In this document: positions 33,135-45,414 of the stretch, in pieces
How positions within the stretch are numbered: the first letter of the stretch is position 1
Layout of the letters: every line of letters begins with the position of its first letter
Source: Marinobacter salexigens
GTDB taxonomy: Bacteria > Pseudomonadota > Gammaproteobacteria > Pseudomonadales > Oleiphilaceae
Length of the DNA stretch: 64,000 nucleotides
Direction of reading: 5' to 3'
Assembly: GCF_018860765.1 (NCBI RefSeq)
Contig: NZ_JAHKPV010000008.1
Location: 1-64,000 of the forward strand
Notes under the pieces: generated by a model
What the model saw: only the letters and a program-made list of their open reading frames with translations
What the model was told of the DNA's origin: nothing
Databases searched by the model: none
Position numbers and translations under genes: made by a program

Positions 33135-34228
33135 CTATACGCCGGTGCGTAGTTCTCTCGCTGATGCTTGCTGTAATAGCAGCACCTGTAATGGCAGACC
33201 GTTTAAAGGATCTGGCGCGGATCAAAGGCGTGCGTAATAACCAGCTTGTGGGTTATGGCTTGGTGGTTGGCCTAGATGGAACCGGCGATAAAGCCCCGTT
33301 CACCAACCAGACCTTCCGCAACATGATGAACCAGTTCGGCATCACTCTGCCAGAGGGCGTTAATCCAAATCTGGCCAACGTAGCGGCGGTAACTGTGAGC
33401 GCGAATCTGCCGCCATTTGCCAAGGCCGGTCAGGAAATAGATATTACCGTATCGTCCATTGGCAACTCAGACAGCCTAAGAGGCGGCACATTACTGATGT
33501 CGCCACTTAAAGGGGCCGATGGCAACGTTTACGCAATGGCGCAAGGCAGCCTTGTGGTGGGTGGATTCGGTGCCGAGGGCCAAGACGGCTCGCGCATAAC
33601 CGTGAACGTGCCCAGCGTTGGACGTATTCCAAACGGTGCAACCATTGAGCGCGAAATCGTGTCTCCCTTTACTCAGGGCGACACGATTACGTTTCACCTG
33701 ATGCGCCCGGATTTCACTACGGCACGTCGAGTTGTAGAAGTCGTTAATGAGAGTTTGGGCCCGGATATGGCCTATGCCCACGATGCGACGTCGATCTCCG
33801 TGCGCGCGCCTCGGGATCCCTCTCAGCGAGTTAGCTTTCTTTCCATCTTGGAAAATCTGGAAGTAGATCCCGCAGAGGATGCCGCAAAAGTTGTCATTAA
33901 CAGCCGTACCGGAACGATTGTTGTAGGGCAGAACGTGAGAGTAAACCCTGCGGCAGTTACCCATGGCAATCTCACCGTCACCATTCAGGAAAACCCAGAA
34001 GTTCAGCAGCCCAACCCCTTTGCCGCAGGCACAACCGCGATCGAACAAGATACCCAGATTGCGATTACCGAGGACCCGGCGCGCATGTTCAAGTTTGGAC
34101 CGGCAGTTACCCTGAATGAGATCGTTCAGGCCGTGAACCAAGTAGGCGCTGCACCGGGTGATGTTATGGCTGTGTTGGAAGCTCTCAAACAGGCTGGCGC
34201 ACTTCGCGCTGAGCTTATTGTTATCTAG
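33131..34228 (+). CDS. flgI: Flagellar P-ring protein FlgI
   Basis: A 365-residue periplasmic P-ring subunit with a signal peptide ([17 protein letters not shown], cleaved before [11 protein letters not shown]). The block [19 protein letters not shown] is the FlgI signature; the C-terminus [36 protein letters not shown] is typical. I place the start at 33131 (MTIRR), where ATGA overlaps the flgH stop, rather than four codons earlier. Confidence 0.95.
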   Translation: MTIRRCVVLSLMLAVIAAPVMADRLKDLARIKGVRNNQLVGYGLVVGLDGTGDKAPFTNQTFRNMMNQFGITLPEGVNPNLANVAAVTVSANLPPFAKAGQEIDITVSSIGNSDSLRGGTLLMSPLKGADGNVYAMAQGSLVVGGFGAEGQDGSRITVNVPSVGRIPNGATIEREIVSPFTQGDTITFHLMRPDFTTARRVVEVVNESLGPDMAYAHDATSISVRAPRDPSQRVSFLSILENLEVDPAEDAAKVVINSRTGTIVVGQNVRVNPAAVTHGNLTVTIQENPEVQQPNPFAAGTTAIEQDTQIAITEDPARMFKFGPAVTLNEIVQAVNQVGAAPGDVMAVLEALKQAGALRAELIVI

Positions 34229-34236
34229 GTGATGTG

Positions 34237-35253
34237 ATGCAGGACTATCAGCTTCAACAAGCCAGAGTCTACACCGATTTTAGCGGGTTAAATGCGCTGA
34301 AACACAGCGCTGGAGATGACAAACAGGCAGCTCTGGAGGAAGTAGCACGCCAGTTTGAGAGTATTTTTCTGTCTGAAATGCTGAAGTCCATGCGTAAAGC
34401 CGGAGACGTGTTTGCTGAAGGTAATTATATGAACAGCAATCAATCCGAGATGTATCGCGACATGTTTGATAGCCAACTGAGCCTTACTATGGCAGGCGGG
34501 CAGGGCACAGGTCTTGCCGATGCTCTGGTACGTCAATTGGGTAAAAATATTCCGAGCATAGACCAGGACGGTAACCCCTTGGCTTCCCATAAAAAGGCCC
34601 TTACGGATTATGAGCGCAGCTTACCGCCTATTTCGCAGCGCTTGCCGGAAAGAGTTGATGAGGTCGTTGAGGTGGTGGCGAATAACACAGTAGCGCCTAC
34701 GACTGACATTCCTGAGCTACCCGAGCAGTTCGAGTCGCCTGAGCAGTTTGTTAGCGCACTCCTGCCGGTTGCTGAAAAAATCGCTGCAGATACGGGAATC
34801 AATCCGAAGCTGATGGTTGCGCAGGCGGCACTGGAGACAGGCTGGGGGCGCCATATGATAAAGGGCGATGCCCGTGAGCCGAGCTATAACCTATTCGGCA
34901 TTAAAGCCGACAGCCGATGGCAGGGTGATTCGGTCACTATAACCACCACGGAATTCCGTGAGGGGGTACCCATGAAAGAGCGGGCGAATTTTCGGGCTTA
35001 CCCGGATTACGAGTCCAGCTTTCGGGACTATGTGGCATTTCTGGAATCTAACCCTCGCTATCGGGATGTATTGGCTAGTGCGGATCAACCCGATGTATTT
35101 GCCAGAAAACTGCAGGAAGCTGGCTATGCCACCGACCCGCAATATGGAGACAAGATCAACAGAATTATGAATCGTGATTCGCTGATGACACTTTCCATGG
35201 GTAGCGGTTCTATGGGCAATAAAGCCACGAATGGCGGGGCAGAGGAGCAATAA
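34237..35253 (+). CDS. flgJ: Flagellar rod-cap peptidoglycan hydrolase FlgJ
   Basis: A 338-residue bifunctional protein. The N-terminal rod-cap domain (QFESIFLSEMLKSMRKAGDVF, MYRDMFDSQLSLTMAGGQGTGLADALV) guides rod assembly. A linker of about 60 residues leads to a C-terminal glucosaminidase domain (AQAALETGWGRHMIKG with the catalytic Glu, SYNLFGIKADSRW) that opens the peptidoglycan. An in-frame GTG lies one codon before the ATG. Confidence 0.94.
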   Translation: MQDYQLQQARVYTDFSGLNALKHSAGDDKQAALEEVARQFESIFLSEMLKSMRKAGDVFAEGNYMNSNQSEMYRDMFDSQLSLTMAGGQGTGLADALVRQLGKNIPSIDQDGNPLASHKKALTDYERSLPPISQRLPERVDEVVEVVANNTVAPTTDIPELPEQFESPEQFVSALLPVAEKIAADTGINPKLMVAQAALETGWGRHMIKGDAREPSYNLFGIKADSRWQGDSVTITTTEFREGVPMKERANFRAYPDYESSFRDYVAFLESNPRYRDVLASADQPDVFARKLQEAGYATDPQYGDKINRIMNRDSLMTLSMGSGSMGNKATNGGAEEQ

Positions 35254-35255
35254 TT

Positions 35256-37301
35256 ATGGCGGGACTGATTGGTATTGGCCTGACCGGTATCCTTGGCCAT
35301 CAGAGTGCGTTGAACACGACGGGCAACAATATCACGAACGCTAATACGCCTGGCTACAGCCGTCAGGAGGTGATATTTGAAACCCAGCAGGGACAACGCA
35401 CAGGTGCCGGTACAATTGGCAAGGGTGTCAGTGTTGTAGATATTCGTCGGCTGGCAAATGAGTTTTTGGTGCAGCAGGTTCGTGAAGACAGCACGCTGAC
35501 CGGTGAACAGCAAGCGTTAAACTCTGAGCTAAGCCGACTTGACAACTTGCTCGGTGGCGAGACCACCGGCCTAAACAATGCCCTGAATAATTTCTTCGCA
35601 AGCCTGCAGAACGCTGCAGAAGATCCAACCTCACTGCCGCAGCGCCAATTAGTATTGAGCGAAGCTCAGCAAGTGGTCAATCGCTTTCAGGCGTTGAGTC
35701 AGGAGTTTATCCAGCAGCGGGAATCGGTGAAGACGCAAATGCAGCAAGGCGTTAAGGACGTTAACGCCTTGCTAGACGGTATCGCTGATCTCAATCTGGC
35801 GATTTCGGAATCCCCGGGTTTGGCGCAAGGTAGAATGCCCAATGAACTATTGGATCAACGGGATGAAAAATTACGCCAGCTCTCTGAGTTGGTCAATATT
35901 CGGGTAACGGATAGCGAGGGGAGTCAGGTAAACGTTTCGCTCTCCAACGGACTTTCTCTTGTAATTGGAAACAACGCCGCGAAGCTCGATTCCCAGCGCA
36001 GCGCAGAAGATCCAACACGATTGGAGTTCACTCTTACCAGTGGCGGTCGCACACTCAACATTGACGAGCAAATCACTGGCGGAAAATTAGGTGGCTTGAG
36101 GCGGTTTGACAGCGAAGCACTGAAACCTGCTTTTGATGAGTTGGGCCGGATCGCCATAGGGCTCGCGTCCAGCTTAAATCATCAACATGAAATTGGAATG
36201 GATCTTGAGGGTGACCTTGGAGGGCTGTTTTTCAATGATGTTAATGCTCTTGCCACCCAAAGAAGCCGCGTTGTAGCCAACGCTAACAATCTGGCGCCAA
36301 ATAACGGGCAGTTGGCGGTTGAGATTACCGATAGCAGTAAGTTGCCTGCTGGAAGCTGGACCCTGCAGTTCAGCGGCGACGGGCGCAATTTTGAGCTTAT
36401 AGATACGGCGTCCGGAAACGTGGTTAATCAGGGGCGGTTGCCGGACCCTGTACAGTCTGAAATCACGATGCCCGGCTTTAATATTCGTGTTGAGGGAGGC
36501 ACCTTCAATGCTGGCGATAAGTACCTAATTCAGCCCAGCCGCAATGCGGCAGAGTCCATTGGCTTGCAAGTGAGCCGGGAAGAGGACTTGGCATTTGCGA
36601 GTCCGATACGGGCCACTACCGGCGATCAGAATATTGGAACCGGTCAAATCGATCAGGGCACTATGCTGAACGTGCGCAACCCGTTTACCGGCTCGCTGTT
36701 ACCGGGTTTTCAGACGGCAGGGGAGTTGGCGAATGGGCCTTTGACCATTACTTTTGCTCCGGACCCCGGCGACCCTACGGCTTTGGTATTTACGGTTACC
36801 GGCCCGCCACCAGCCAACACAGTTATTGGCACACCCGATCAGGCTTATGACCCTGAAATAATAAATACTGTGTTTAGTGGAGATCCGGCAGACGGAGACG
36901 ATTATCAGGGGTTTCAGTTCAAGCTGACAGGTAAGCCTGCAGCCGGAGATACCTTTGAGATTGATTACAACACCAATGGTGTTTCGGACAATCGCAATGC
37001 CGAATTATTGGCTGCACTTGGCACCGCCAATACGCTGAACGGTAAGAGTCAGAACTTTACCGAAGGCTACGCCGGCTTGGTAGAAGATATCGGCGTAAAG
37101 ACCCGCCAGAGTCAGTTTGATTTGGAGGCCGGAAAGACCCTGTTGGAGCAATCGACGGCTCAAAGGGAGTCAGTTTCAGGGGTTAACCTTGATGAAGAAG
37201 CGGGCAGGCTTATTCAGTATCAGGCTGCCTATAACGCCTCGGCACAGGTCATTTCGGTAGCCCAGGATTTGTTCAACACGTTGCTGCAGACATTCCGGTA
37301 A
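35256..37301 (+). CDS. flgK: Flagellar hook-associated protein FlgK
   Basis: The first hook-filament junction protein, 681 residues. The N-terminal TGILGHQSALNTTGNNITNANTPGYSRQEV and C-terminal VNLDEEAGRLIQYQAAYNASAQVISVAQDLFNTLL helices form the conserved core; the middle is variable and beta-rich. It starts 3 bases after the flgJ stop with GAGGAG upstream. Confidence 0.95.
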   Translation: MAGLIGIGLTGILGHQSALNTTGNNITNANTPGYSRQEVIFETQQGQRTGAGTIGKGVSVVDIRRLANEFLVQQVREDSTLTGEQQALNSELSRLDNLLGGETTGLNNALNNFFASLQNAAEDPTSLPQRQLVLSEAQQVVNRFQALSQEFIQQRESVKTQMQQGVKDVNALLDGIADLNLAISESPGLAQGRMPNELLDQRDEKLRQLSELVNIRVTDSEGSQVNVSLSNGLSLVIGNNAAKLDSQRSAEDPTRLEFTLTSGGRTLNIDEQITGGKLGGLRRFDSEALKPAFDELGRIAIGLASSLNHQHEIGMDLEGDLGGLFFNDVNALATQRSRVVANANNLAPNNGQLAVEITDSSKLPAGSWTLQFSGDGRNFELIDTASGNVVNQGRLPDPVQSEITMPGFNIRVEGGTFNAGDKYLIQPSRNAAESIGLQVSREEDLAFASPIRATTGDQNIGTGQIDQGTMLNVRNPFTGSLLPGFQTAGELANGPLTITFAPDPGDPTALVFTVTGPPPANTVIGTPDQAYDPEIINTVFSGDPADGDDYQGFQFKLTGKPAAGDTFEIDYNTNGVSDNRNAELLAALGTANTLNGKSQNFTEGYAGLVEDIGVKTRQSQFDLEAGKTLLEQSTAQRESVSGVNLDEEAGRLIQYQAAYNASAQVISVAQDLFNTLLQTFR

Positions 37302-37319
37302 AAGACGAGGTGATGTGAC

Positions 37320-38540
37320 ATGATCAGAATTTCATCACAACAGGTGTTTTCAAACGGTATCAACCGGATGCAGGAGTTGAACAGCAACCTGAATAACACG
37401 CAACAACAGATATCCACAGGTAAGCGGGTGAATAAACCCTCTGATGATCCTGTAGCGGCCGCACGCATTTTGAAGCTCGATCAGGAGCTTTCTCGGGTAA
37501 AAACCTATGAGCGTAATGCGAATCTTGCGGATAACCGACTCAGTCAGGAAGAGAATGCTCTAACAAGTGCGGTCGATATTATTCAGCGTATCCGTGAGCT
37601 TACCGTGCAAGCTGGCAACGGGGCTCTGTCGCCCAATGACCGCCGGTCGATTTCTTCTGAACTGAAGGAGCGTTTAGGGCAGCTTGCGAATATCGGGAAT
37701 ACACGAGATGCTTCCGGAGAGTACATTTTCAGTGGATTTCAGGGGTCAGTTCAGGCATTCCAGAAGAATGCTGCCGGTATGTATGAATACAATGGCGACG
37801 AAGGCCAGCGAGTTCTGGAAATTGATGATGGTGTGACGGTACCAATTAGCGATAATGGCAAGGACATTTTTATGAATGTGCCCGCTGCTATCACCGGAGA
37901 GTACACCACCAATGCGTCAGGCGGGTTTATTTCTGGCGTAACTCTTGTCAATGAGGCTGCACTCAACGCGGCTTACAGTGGCTCGTTTCCAGATGACATT
38001 ACGATCACTGTCGATGCCGCCAACAATATCCAGGCGCAAGACAGTTTAGGCAATACGCTTACCGTTACCCCAGCTACCTATGAAAGTGGTGAGCCTTTCG
38101 TGGTCGCTGGTATAGAGGCAACTATTTCAGGGATGGCACTGGGCTCGACCGACGTTTTCACGCTGAAAGTCAATGAAAAGCAGTCGGCATTTGGCACTGT
38201 CGAAAAACTGATTGCTGGCCTCGAATCGTTGGACAAGGGGACTCCTGAAGGGCGGGCTCAATACGATGATATGGTCGCTCAGTCTCTCGTTAATCTCGAC
38301 AATGCCCAAGAGAGCTTCATTCTGAAACAGACTGAACTTGGAGGGCGCATGAATGCGGTGGAATCCACTAAGAGCTTCCTTGCAGACTCTTCGGTGTACT
38401 CCAATGAAATTCGCTCGCAACTGCAAGATGTAGATTACGCAGAAGCGATTAGCAATCTTAGCTTCCAGAGCTTTGTGCTGCAGGCTGCACAACAGTCTTT
38501 CGCGCAGGTTTCTCAACTATCACTATTCGATCGATTGTAA
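37320..38540 (+). CDS. flgL: Flagellar hook-associated protein FlgL
   Basis: The second hook-filament junction protein, 406 residues. N-terminal NGINRMQELNSNLNNTQQQISTGKRVNKPSDDPVAAARIL and the C-terminal coiled segment ending SFQSFVLQAAQQSFAQVSQLSLFDRL are typical. Last gene of the flagellar block; only a T-rich stretch, no clear terminator hairpin, follows. Confidence 0.94.
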   Translation: MIRISSQQVFSNGINRMQELNSNLNNTQQQISTGKRVNKPSDDPVAAARILKLDQELSRVKTYERNANLADNRLSQEENALTSAVDIIQRIRELTVQAGNGALSPNDRRSISSELKERLGQLANIGNTRDASGEYIFSGFQGSVQAFQKNAAGMYEYNGDEGQRVLEIDDGVTVPISDNGKDIFMNVPAAITGEYTTNASGGFISGVTLVNEAALNAAYSGSFPDDITITVDAANNIQAQDSLGNTLTVTPATYESGEPFVVAGIEATISGMALGSTDVFTLKVNEKQSAFGTVEKLIAGLESLDKGTPEGRAQYDDMVAQSLVNLDNAQESFILKQTELGGRMNAVESTKSFLADSSVYSNEIRSQLQDVDYAEAISNLSFQSFVLQAAQQSFAQVSQLSLFDRL

Positions 38541-38579
38541 TTACAGGGAATTTTTTTAAAAACTAGCGCGATCTGTGTA

Positions 38580-38607
38580 TTGCTTTCACGATCAAGCTAA
38601 GTATAAT
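38580..38607 (+). promoter_or_regulatory. Sigma-70 promoter of tRNA-Leu
   Basis: TTGCTT and TATAAT are separated by 16 bases, and the -10 box ends 16 bases before the tRNA 5' end. It may also drive queA and tgt downstream. Confidence 0.65.
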
Positions 38608-38623
38608 TCCCCCACTCTTCGTT

Positions 38624-38710
38624 GGCGGCGTGGTGAAATTGGTAGACACGACGGATTCAAAATCCGTTGCTAGAAATAGTGTGGCGGTTCGAGTCCGCCC
38701 GCCGCTACCA
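38624..38710 (+). tRNA. tRNA-Leu (anticodon CAA)
   Basis: The acceptor stem pairs GGCGGCG with CGCCGCT (one G-T pair) and is followed by discriminator A and an encoded CCA (38708-38710). The D region TGGTGAAATTGGTAGACAC, the anticodon stem ACGGA/TCCGT with loop TTCAAAA (anticodon CAA), a long variable arm and the T arm GGCGGTTCGAGTCCGCC are all present. It reads UUG codons. Confidence 0.95.
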
Positions 38711-38751
38711 TATCAAAGTCGCATGATGCGGCGTCGTGAACAGCCCAGTCC

Positions 38752-41000
<2,249 letters not shown>

Positions 41001-41030
41001 CATCTATTGCTTAATCAACGGAGAGTTTTA

Positions 41031-41396
41031 ATGAAATCAGTTAAGTTGTTTTTGATCGGTCTCATGGCGATGATGCCCACACTGGCAATGGCTCAGGCGG
41101 CTGGCCAGCCTGGCGGTATGGGTGTTATGGGGCAAGTAATCTTCTTTGCCGGCTTTATTCTGATTTTCTATTTCCTGATCTGGCGCCCCCAGTCCAAGCG
41201 TGCTAAAGAGCACAAGTCGCTTATGTCTGGCCTGAATAAAGGTGATGAAGTGGTTACCTCTGGCGGCATTGCCGGAAAGATCACTAAGGTAGCAGACGAC
41301 TTTATCGTTGTTGAGATTTCCGACAACGTTGAGGTTAAGGTACAGAAAGTGGCTGTTGCCGCTGCGCTGCCCAAAGGTACGCTCAAAGATATCTGA
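41031..41396 (+). CDS. yajC: Sec translocon accessory subunit YajC
   Basis: A 121-residue single-span membrane protein (VIFFAGFILIFYFLIW) with the cytoplasmic motif RPQSKRAKEHKSLMSGLNKGDEVVTSGGI. It associates with SecD-SecF. The ATG at 41031 is preceded by GGAGAG; the longer frame from 41007 would include non-conserved residues. A hydrophobic N-terminal stretch (LFLIGLMAMMPTLAMA) precedes the main span and may act as a signal peptide. Confidence 0.93.
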   Translation: MKSVKLFLIGLMAMMPTLAMAQAAGQPGGMGVMGQVIFFAGFILIFYFLIWRPQSKRAKEHKSLMSGLNKGDEVVTSGGIAGKITKVADDFIVVEISDNVEVKVQKVAVAAALPKGTLKDI

Positions 41397-41490
41397 GCAA
41401 GGAGTCTCTGGTCGGCCCTGATACCTGCCGACCAGAACCTTTCTGGCTGAAACACCACGGCCAGCTTCCAAGCTGGCTACAAGGGATCCT

Positions 41491-43365
41491 ATGCTGAACA
41501 AGTACCCGCTTTGGAAAAACCTTATTATCTTGGTCGCGATCGTGATCGGGTTTATATACGCCTTACCCAACTTATTTCCCGATGACTACGCTGTGCAAAT
41601 CACCGGCGCCCGTAGCAGCACCGAAGTGAACTCCAATGTGCTTGACAGGGCCATAAAGGCACTGGAATCGGATGGCATTGAGGTTAAAAGTAGCACGCTT
41701 GAGGATCGAGATGCGCTTATCCGGTTGACCAGTTCTGATGATCAGTTGCGTGCCCGCCCCGCAGTTCAGGCTGCACTGGGAAGAGATTATCTCGTTGCCC
41801 TCAACATGGCGCCTTCAACGCCCTCCTGGCTGAAAAGTATGGGGGCTGGGCCAATGAAGCTCGGCTTGGACCTGCGTGGTGGTGTCCACTTCCTGCTTGA
41901 GGTCGATATGGATACCGCTGTTGGTCAAAGACTTGAAGCGGTTTCTGGTCAGATTAAACGCGAACTTCGAGAGGAGCGTATCCGCTACCGAGGTGGGGAC
42001 GTACAAGGTACTCGTGACATTGTCTTGAGTTTTCGCGATGAAGCGACTCGCACTGAGGCATTTGATCTGATCAAGCGTCAATATAATGAGTTTTTGCTAG
42101 ACCAAAGAACCGATGGTGATGAGTTGCAGATAGCGCTTACCCTGTCCGAAGCCGAGGTGAGCGCTATTCGTAAGTATGCTCTTGAGCAGAACCTGACCAC
42201 CATCCGTAACCGGGTGAACGAGCTTGGTGTAGCAGAGCCTTTGGTCCAACAACAGGGTTCCAACCGAATTATTGTTGAGCTTCCGGGTGTTCAAGATACA
42301 GCTCAAGCCAAGCGAGTTTTGGGCGCGACAGCAAATTTGGAGTTTCGCATGGAGGCTCGGCAAGACGCAGCTTCTAGCGAGACTGAACAATTCAGTTTCC
42401 GGGACGAGCGCCAGCGTACGGCTCGCCTAGAGCGTGATGTGATTGCTACTGGTAATAACGTTGCAAATGCGCAGCAGGCTTTTGATGAAAATGGTCAGCC
42501 GCAGGTGAGTATTACCATGGATTCTGTGGGTGGCGACCTTATGAATCGTGCTACTCGCAACGCTATCGGTCGGCGTATGGCGGTTCTGTTTATCGAATTC
42601 CGCACGGAAACCGAAACCAAAATGGTAAATGGTGAGCCCGTCGAATCTGAGAAGCGGGTTGTAGAAAAAGGGATTATCAGTCTGGCGACTGTTCAGTCTG
42701 CGCTAGGCAGCAGTTTCCGTATCACGGGGCTGGATTCCATTCCCGAGGCCGCGGAGCTGGCGCTTCTCCTGCGAGCAGGTGCTCTTGCAGCGCCCATGTA
42801 CTTCGTGCAGGAGCGCACCATCGGGCCAAGCCTAGGACAGAAAAATATCGACGCTGGCATGATGTCTGTCGGGCTCGGGTTTATTCTCGTTCTACTTTAC
42901 ATGCTGGTTTACTATCGCGGGTTTGGCGTTGTGGCGAATATCGCGCTCACCGTAAACTTGATGTTGTTGATTGCTTGTATGTCTATTCTCTCTGCCACAC
43001 TTACGCTTCCAGGTATCGCCGGTATCGTGTTGACCGTAGGTATGGCTGTGGACGCCAACGTGTTGATATTTGAGCGAATAAAGGAGGAGCTCAAGTCCGG
43101 TATATCGCCACAATTGGCTATTAATTCCGGCTATTCCCGCGCTTTCGTGTCTATTTTTGATGCCAACATCACTACGTTGCTGGTTGCTGTTATTCTCTTT
43201 GCGATGGGCTCTGGCCCGGTAAAAGGGTTTGCGGTGACGCTGTGCATCGGGATTTTGACGTCCATGTTCTCAGGGCTGATGGTTAGCCGGAGCATCGTTA
43301 ACATGGTATACGGCGGCCGCAGGGTCGAGAAATTGTCGATCGGAGGAAAGCTCGCCAATGTCTGA
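41491..43365 (+). CDS. secD: Protein translocase subunit SecD
   Basis: A 624-residue inner-membrane protein using the proton gradient to complete export through SecYEG. A first span lies at the N-terminus, then the large periplasmic P1 domain (MKLGLDLRGGVHFLLEVDM motif), then five C-terminal spans with GIVLTVGMAVDANVLIFERIKEEL (conserved Asp). It overlaps secF by 8 bases. Confidence 0.95.
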   Translation: MLNKYPLWKNLIILVAIVIGFIYALPNLFPDDYAVQITGARSSTEVNSNVLDRAIKALESDGIEVKSSTLEDRDALIRLTSSDDQLRARPAVQAALGRDYLVALNMAPSTPSWLKSMGAGPMKLGLDLRGGVHFLLEVDMDTAVGQRLEAVSGQIKRELREERIRYRGGDVQGTRDIVLSFRDEATRTEAFDLIKRQYNEFLLDQRTDGDELQIALTLSEAEVSAIRKYALEQNLTTIRNRVNELGVAEPLVQQQGSNRIIVELPGVQDTAQAKRVLGATANLEFRMEARQDAASSETEQFSFRDERQRTARLERDVIATGNNVANAQQAFDENGQPQVSITMDSVGGDLMNRATRNAIGRRMAVLFIEFRTETETKMVNGEPVESEKRVVEKGIISLATVQSALGSSFRITGLDSIPEAAELALLLRAGALAAPMYFVQERTIGPSLGQKNIDAGMMSVGLGFILVLLYMLVYYRGFGVVANIALTVNLMLLIACMSILSATLTLPGIAGIVLTVGMAVDANVLIFERIKEELKSGISPQLAINSGYSRAFVSIFDANITTLLVAVILFAMGSGPVKGFAVTLCIGILTSMFSGLMVSRSIVNMVYGGRRVEKLSIGGKLANV

Positions 43366-44311
43366 TGATCAAAAGCAAGCATTTGATTTTATGGGTTTCC
43401 GGAAGATCGCTTCCGCGATCTCCATTATCTTGGTAGTTGCGTCCATCGCGCTGTTGGGAATGCGAGGCCTAAACTTCGGTATGGACTTTACCGGCGGCAC
43501 CTCGGTTGAGCTGGAGTATGCTCAAGCGCCGCAGTTGGATGAGGTTCGTTCCACACTCACAGAAGCTGGATATGATCAATTTGTCGTGCAGAATTTTGGC
43601 GCCGATACAATTGTTTTGGTGCGCCTGTCGGAATCCGGCAATGACCAGTTGGCGCCTGAGATTGTGGATACGCTTTCCGCGACCGGTAACGAGCTGAAGC
43701 TGATAAGCTCGGAGTTTGTTGGGTCTCAAGTGGGTGATGAGCTCAAAGAGGATAGTGGGCTGGCGCTTTTACTGGCGCTTGTCGTTGTACTCATCTACGT
43801 GGGTATGCGCTTTCAGTTCAAGTTTGGAATTGCGTCGGTAGTGCCTCTGGCTCACGACGTTATTATCGTCCTAGGCGTCTTTGCGCTGTTCCAATGGACT
43901 TTCGACCTAACGGTTCTCGCGGCGTTGCTGGCTATTATTGGTTACTCACTCAACGATACGATCGTAGTGGCGGACCGTATTCGGGAGAATTTTCGGAAGA
44001 TGCGGGTCGGGGAGTCCTGGGATATTATCAATGAATCCATTCACCAAACCATTGCTCGGACTATAAATACATCCGGTACCACTTTGGTGGTTCTGTTGGC
44101 TCTGTATTTTCTCGGTGGCGAAGCGATTAATAAATTCGCTCTTGCGTTGATAATCGGTGTTGTAGTGGGTACCTACTCATCTATCTATGTCTCCGCGAAT
44201 CTGTTGATGGTTATGGGTGTGTCCCGTGAGGATCTCATGGTTCCTGCCAAAGAAGGTGTCGAGGGTTCCGAAGAGGAAGAGCAGCCACCCGAATGGCTCA
44301 ATCGCATGTAG
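43358..44311 (+). CDS. secF: Protein translocase subunit SecF
   Basis: A 317-residue partner of SecD with six spans. The motif LNFGMDFTGGTSVELEY is diagnostic, and GYSLNDTIVVADRIRENF is the SecF counterpart of the SecD Asp region. The start ATG lies inside the secD end. A very strong terminator follows. Confidence 0.95.
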   Translation: MSDDQKQAFDFMGFRKIASAISIILVVASIALLGMRGLNFGMDFTGGTSVELEYAQAPQLDEVRSTLTEAGYDQFVVQNFGADTIVLVRLSESGNDQLAPEIVDTLSATGNELKLISSEFVGSQVGDELKEDSGLALLLALVVVLIYVGMRFQFKFGIASVVPLAHDVIIVLGVFALFQWTFDLTVLAALLAIIGYSLNDTIVVADRIRENFRKMRVGESWDIINESIHQTIARTINTSGTTLVVLLALYFLGGEAINKFALALIIGVVVGTYSSIYVSANLLMVMGVSREDLMVPAKEGVEGSEEEEQPPEWLNRM

Positions 44312-44340
44312 TTATGTTGCGTCTGGACTGATGTTGAAGT

Positions 44341-44396
44341 CCAGACACAAAAAAACCGCCACTGGTTTACTCAGTTGGCGGTTTTTTTGTGTCTGG
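44341..44396. terminator. Bidirectional terminator between secF and suhB
   Basis: A perfect 21-bp inverted repeat (44341-44361 and 44376-44396) with a GC core CCGCCA/TGGCGG flanked by seven As and seven Ts, so it can stop transcription in both directions between these convergent genes. Confidence 0.9.
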
Positions 44397-44430
44397 TATC
44401 GGCCTGTGACTGTTAACGCGAATACTCAGT

Positions 44431-45231
44431 TCAGCTGGGCATGCGGCCGCGGAAGGGGTGTAGAGCTTTCAGAACTTCACGGAACAACTTCGGGTTGGCG
44501 ACCACAAGTTGACGTGCTTTGTCTGTTGATGGGTTGCCTGAAAAGTCCGCACTCAGTGCACCTGATTCCATGGCCAGAACTACGCCCAAGTCCAAATCCA
44601 CTGCGTCTGGACGGAAAATAACCGCTGCATCCAGAAGGCCGGCTGAAACTCGCGCAATATCCAGTACCACGCAGCCAGACGTGCGGAACATGGCTGAGTT
44701 TTGCGCCAGCACCGCGGCCATCTCACCCCAAAGAAGCGGGTTGTCGCTTTGGCGGGCCTGATCAAGCAGGTTGGTTGCAAAGGCCGCCTTTTCAGCATGC
44801 TTAACGTCTGAAACTCTTACTCTGCGACTGTTGAGCGCAGCGCCGCGACCACGGCTGGCAGAGTATTCTTCGCCGGTAACCGGGTTTACGATCAATAGAT
44901 TCTCAGTACGGTTGTTCTTCTTCTGCGCCAAAGCCAGAGCGAACTCGGGAATGCCTCGCAGGAAGTTTTCGCGACCCAAAACTGGGAAAATATGCCAGCT
45001 TCGTTCGGCTGTACCGGCATCTGATTCGTTCAGAGGCGCGATGGTATGATCTTTGTAGGCCTTTTCGAGTTGCTCTACAAAGTTGTCATAAATGGATTGC
45101 TCGACCCGGTCCAACTGGCGGCGACGTTCGTCGTCATCCTTACCGATGGGCTCCTGGCGCTCGAAGTGGGCTTTCAGGTAATCCGACCCCTGACGCGCGA
45201 CGCGCAGGGCCATTTTGATAGCTGGTTGCAT
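44431..45231 (-). CDS. suhB: SuhB-like protein without catalytic residues
   Basis: The 266-residue protein aligns with SuhB along its length: MQPAIKMALRVARQGSDYLKAHFE at the start, GIPEFALALAQ, NPVTGEEYSASRGRGAALN, GCVVLDIARVSAGLLDA. But the metal motifs of inositol phosphatases are gone: EES reads LNES (67-70), DPLDGTTNF reads FPVLGRENF (82-90), and WDFAAG reads VDLDLG (near 211). It should not hydrolyse inositol phosphate. In E. coli SuhB acts in rRNA antitermination with NusA without needing catalysis, so that role could remain. The ATG at 45231 matches the family start. Confidence 0.88.
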   Translation of the reverse strand: MQPAIKMALRVARQGSDYLKAHFERQEPIGKDDDERRRQLDRVEQSIYDNFVEQLEKAYKDHTIAPLNESDAGTAERSWHIFPVLGRENFLRGIPEFALALAQKKNNRTENLLIVNPVTGEEYSASRGRGAALNSRRVRVSDVKHAEKAAFATNLLDQARQSDNPLLWGEMAAVLAQNSAMFRTSGCVVLDIARVSAGLLDAAVIFRPDAVDLDLGVVLAMESGALSADFSGNPSTDKARQLVVANPKLFREVLKALHPFRGRMPS

Positions 45232-45414
45232 CTGAGTGTTCGTTATCCGGGTGTGTGAAGGCCGGGTATGATAGCAAAAGATCACCCTCCTTGTATGTTT
45301 TTTGGCTTAGGAAAAGCACGGATTACACCTAGTCAGGGAATATCCGGGGCGCAGAAAGAGCGAGCTTTCTGGTATCATGCACGCCCTTAAATTTTAACTT
45401 TGGGCCAGCCGCCA

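Noticed and set aside
33491-34141. 216-codon minus-strand ORF
   Set aside because: Antisense shadow of flgI, without a ribosome site or recognisable domain.
41037-41570. 177-codon minus-strand ORF
   Set aside because: Overlaps yajC and the secD start antisense; no recognisable domain.
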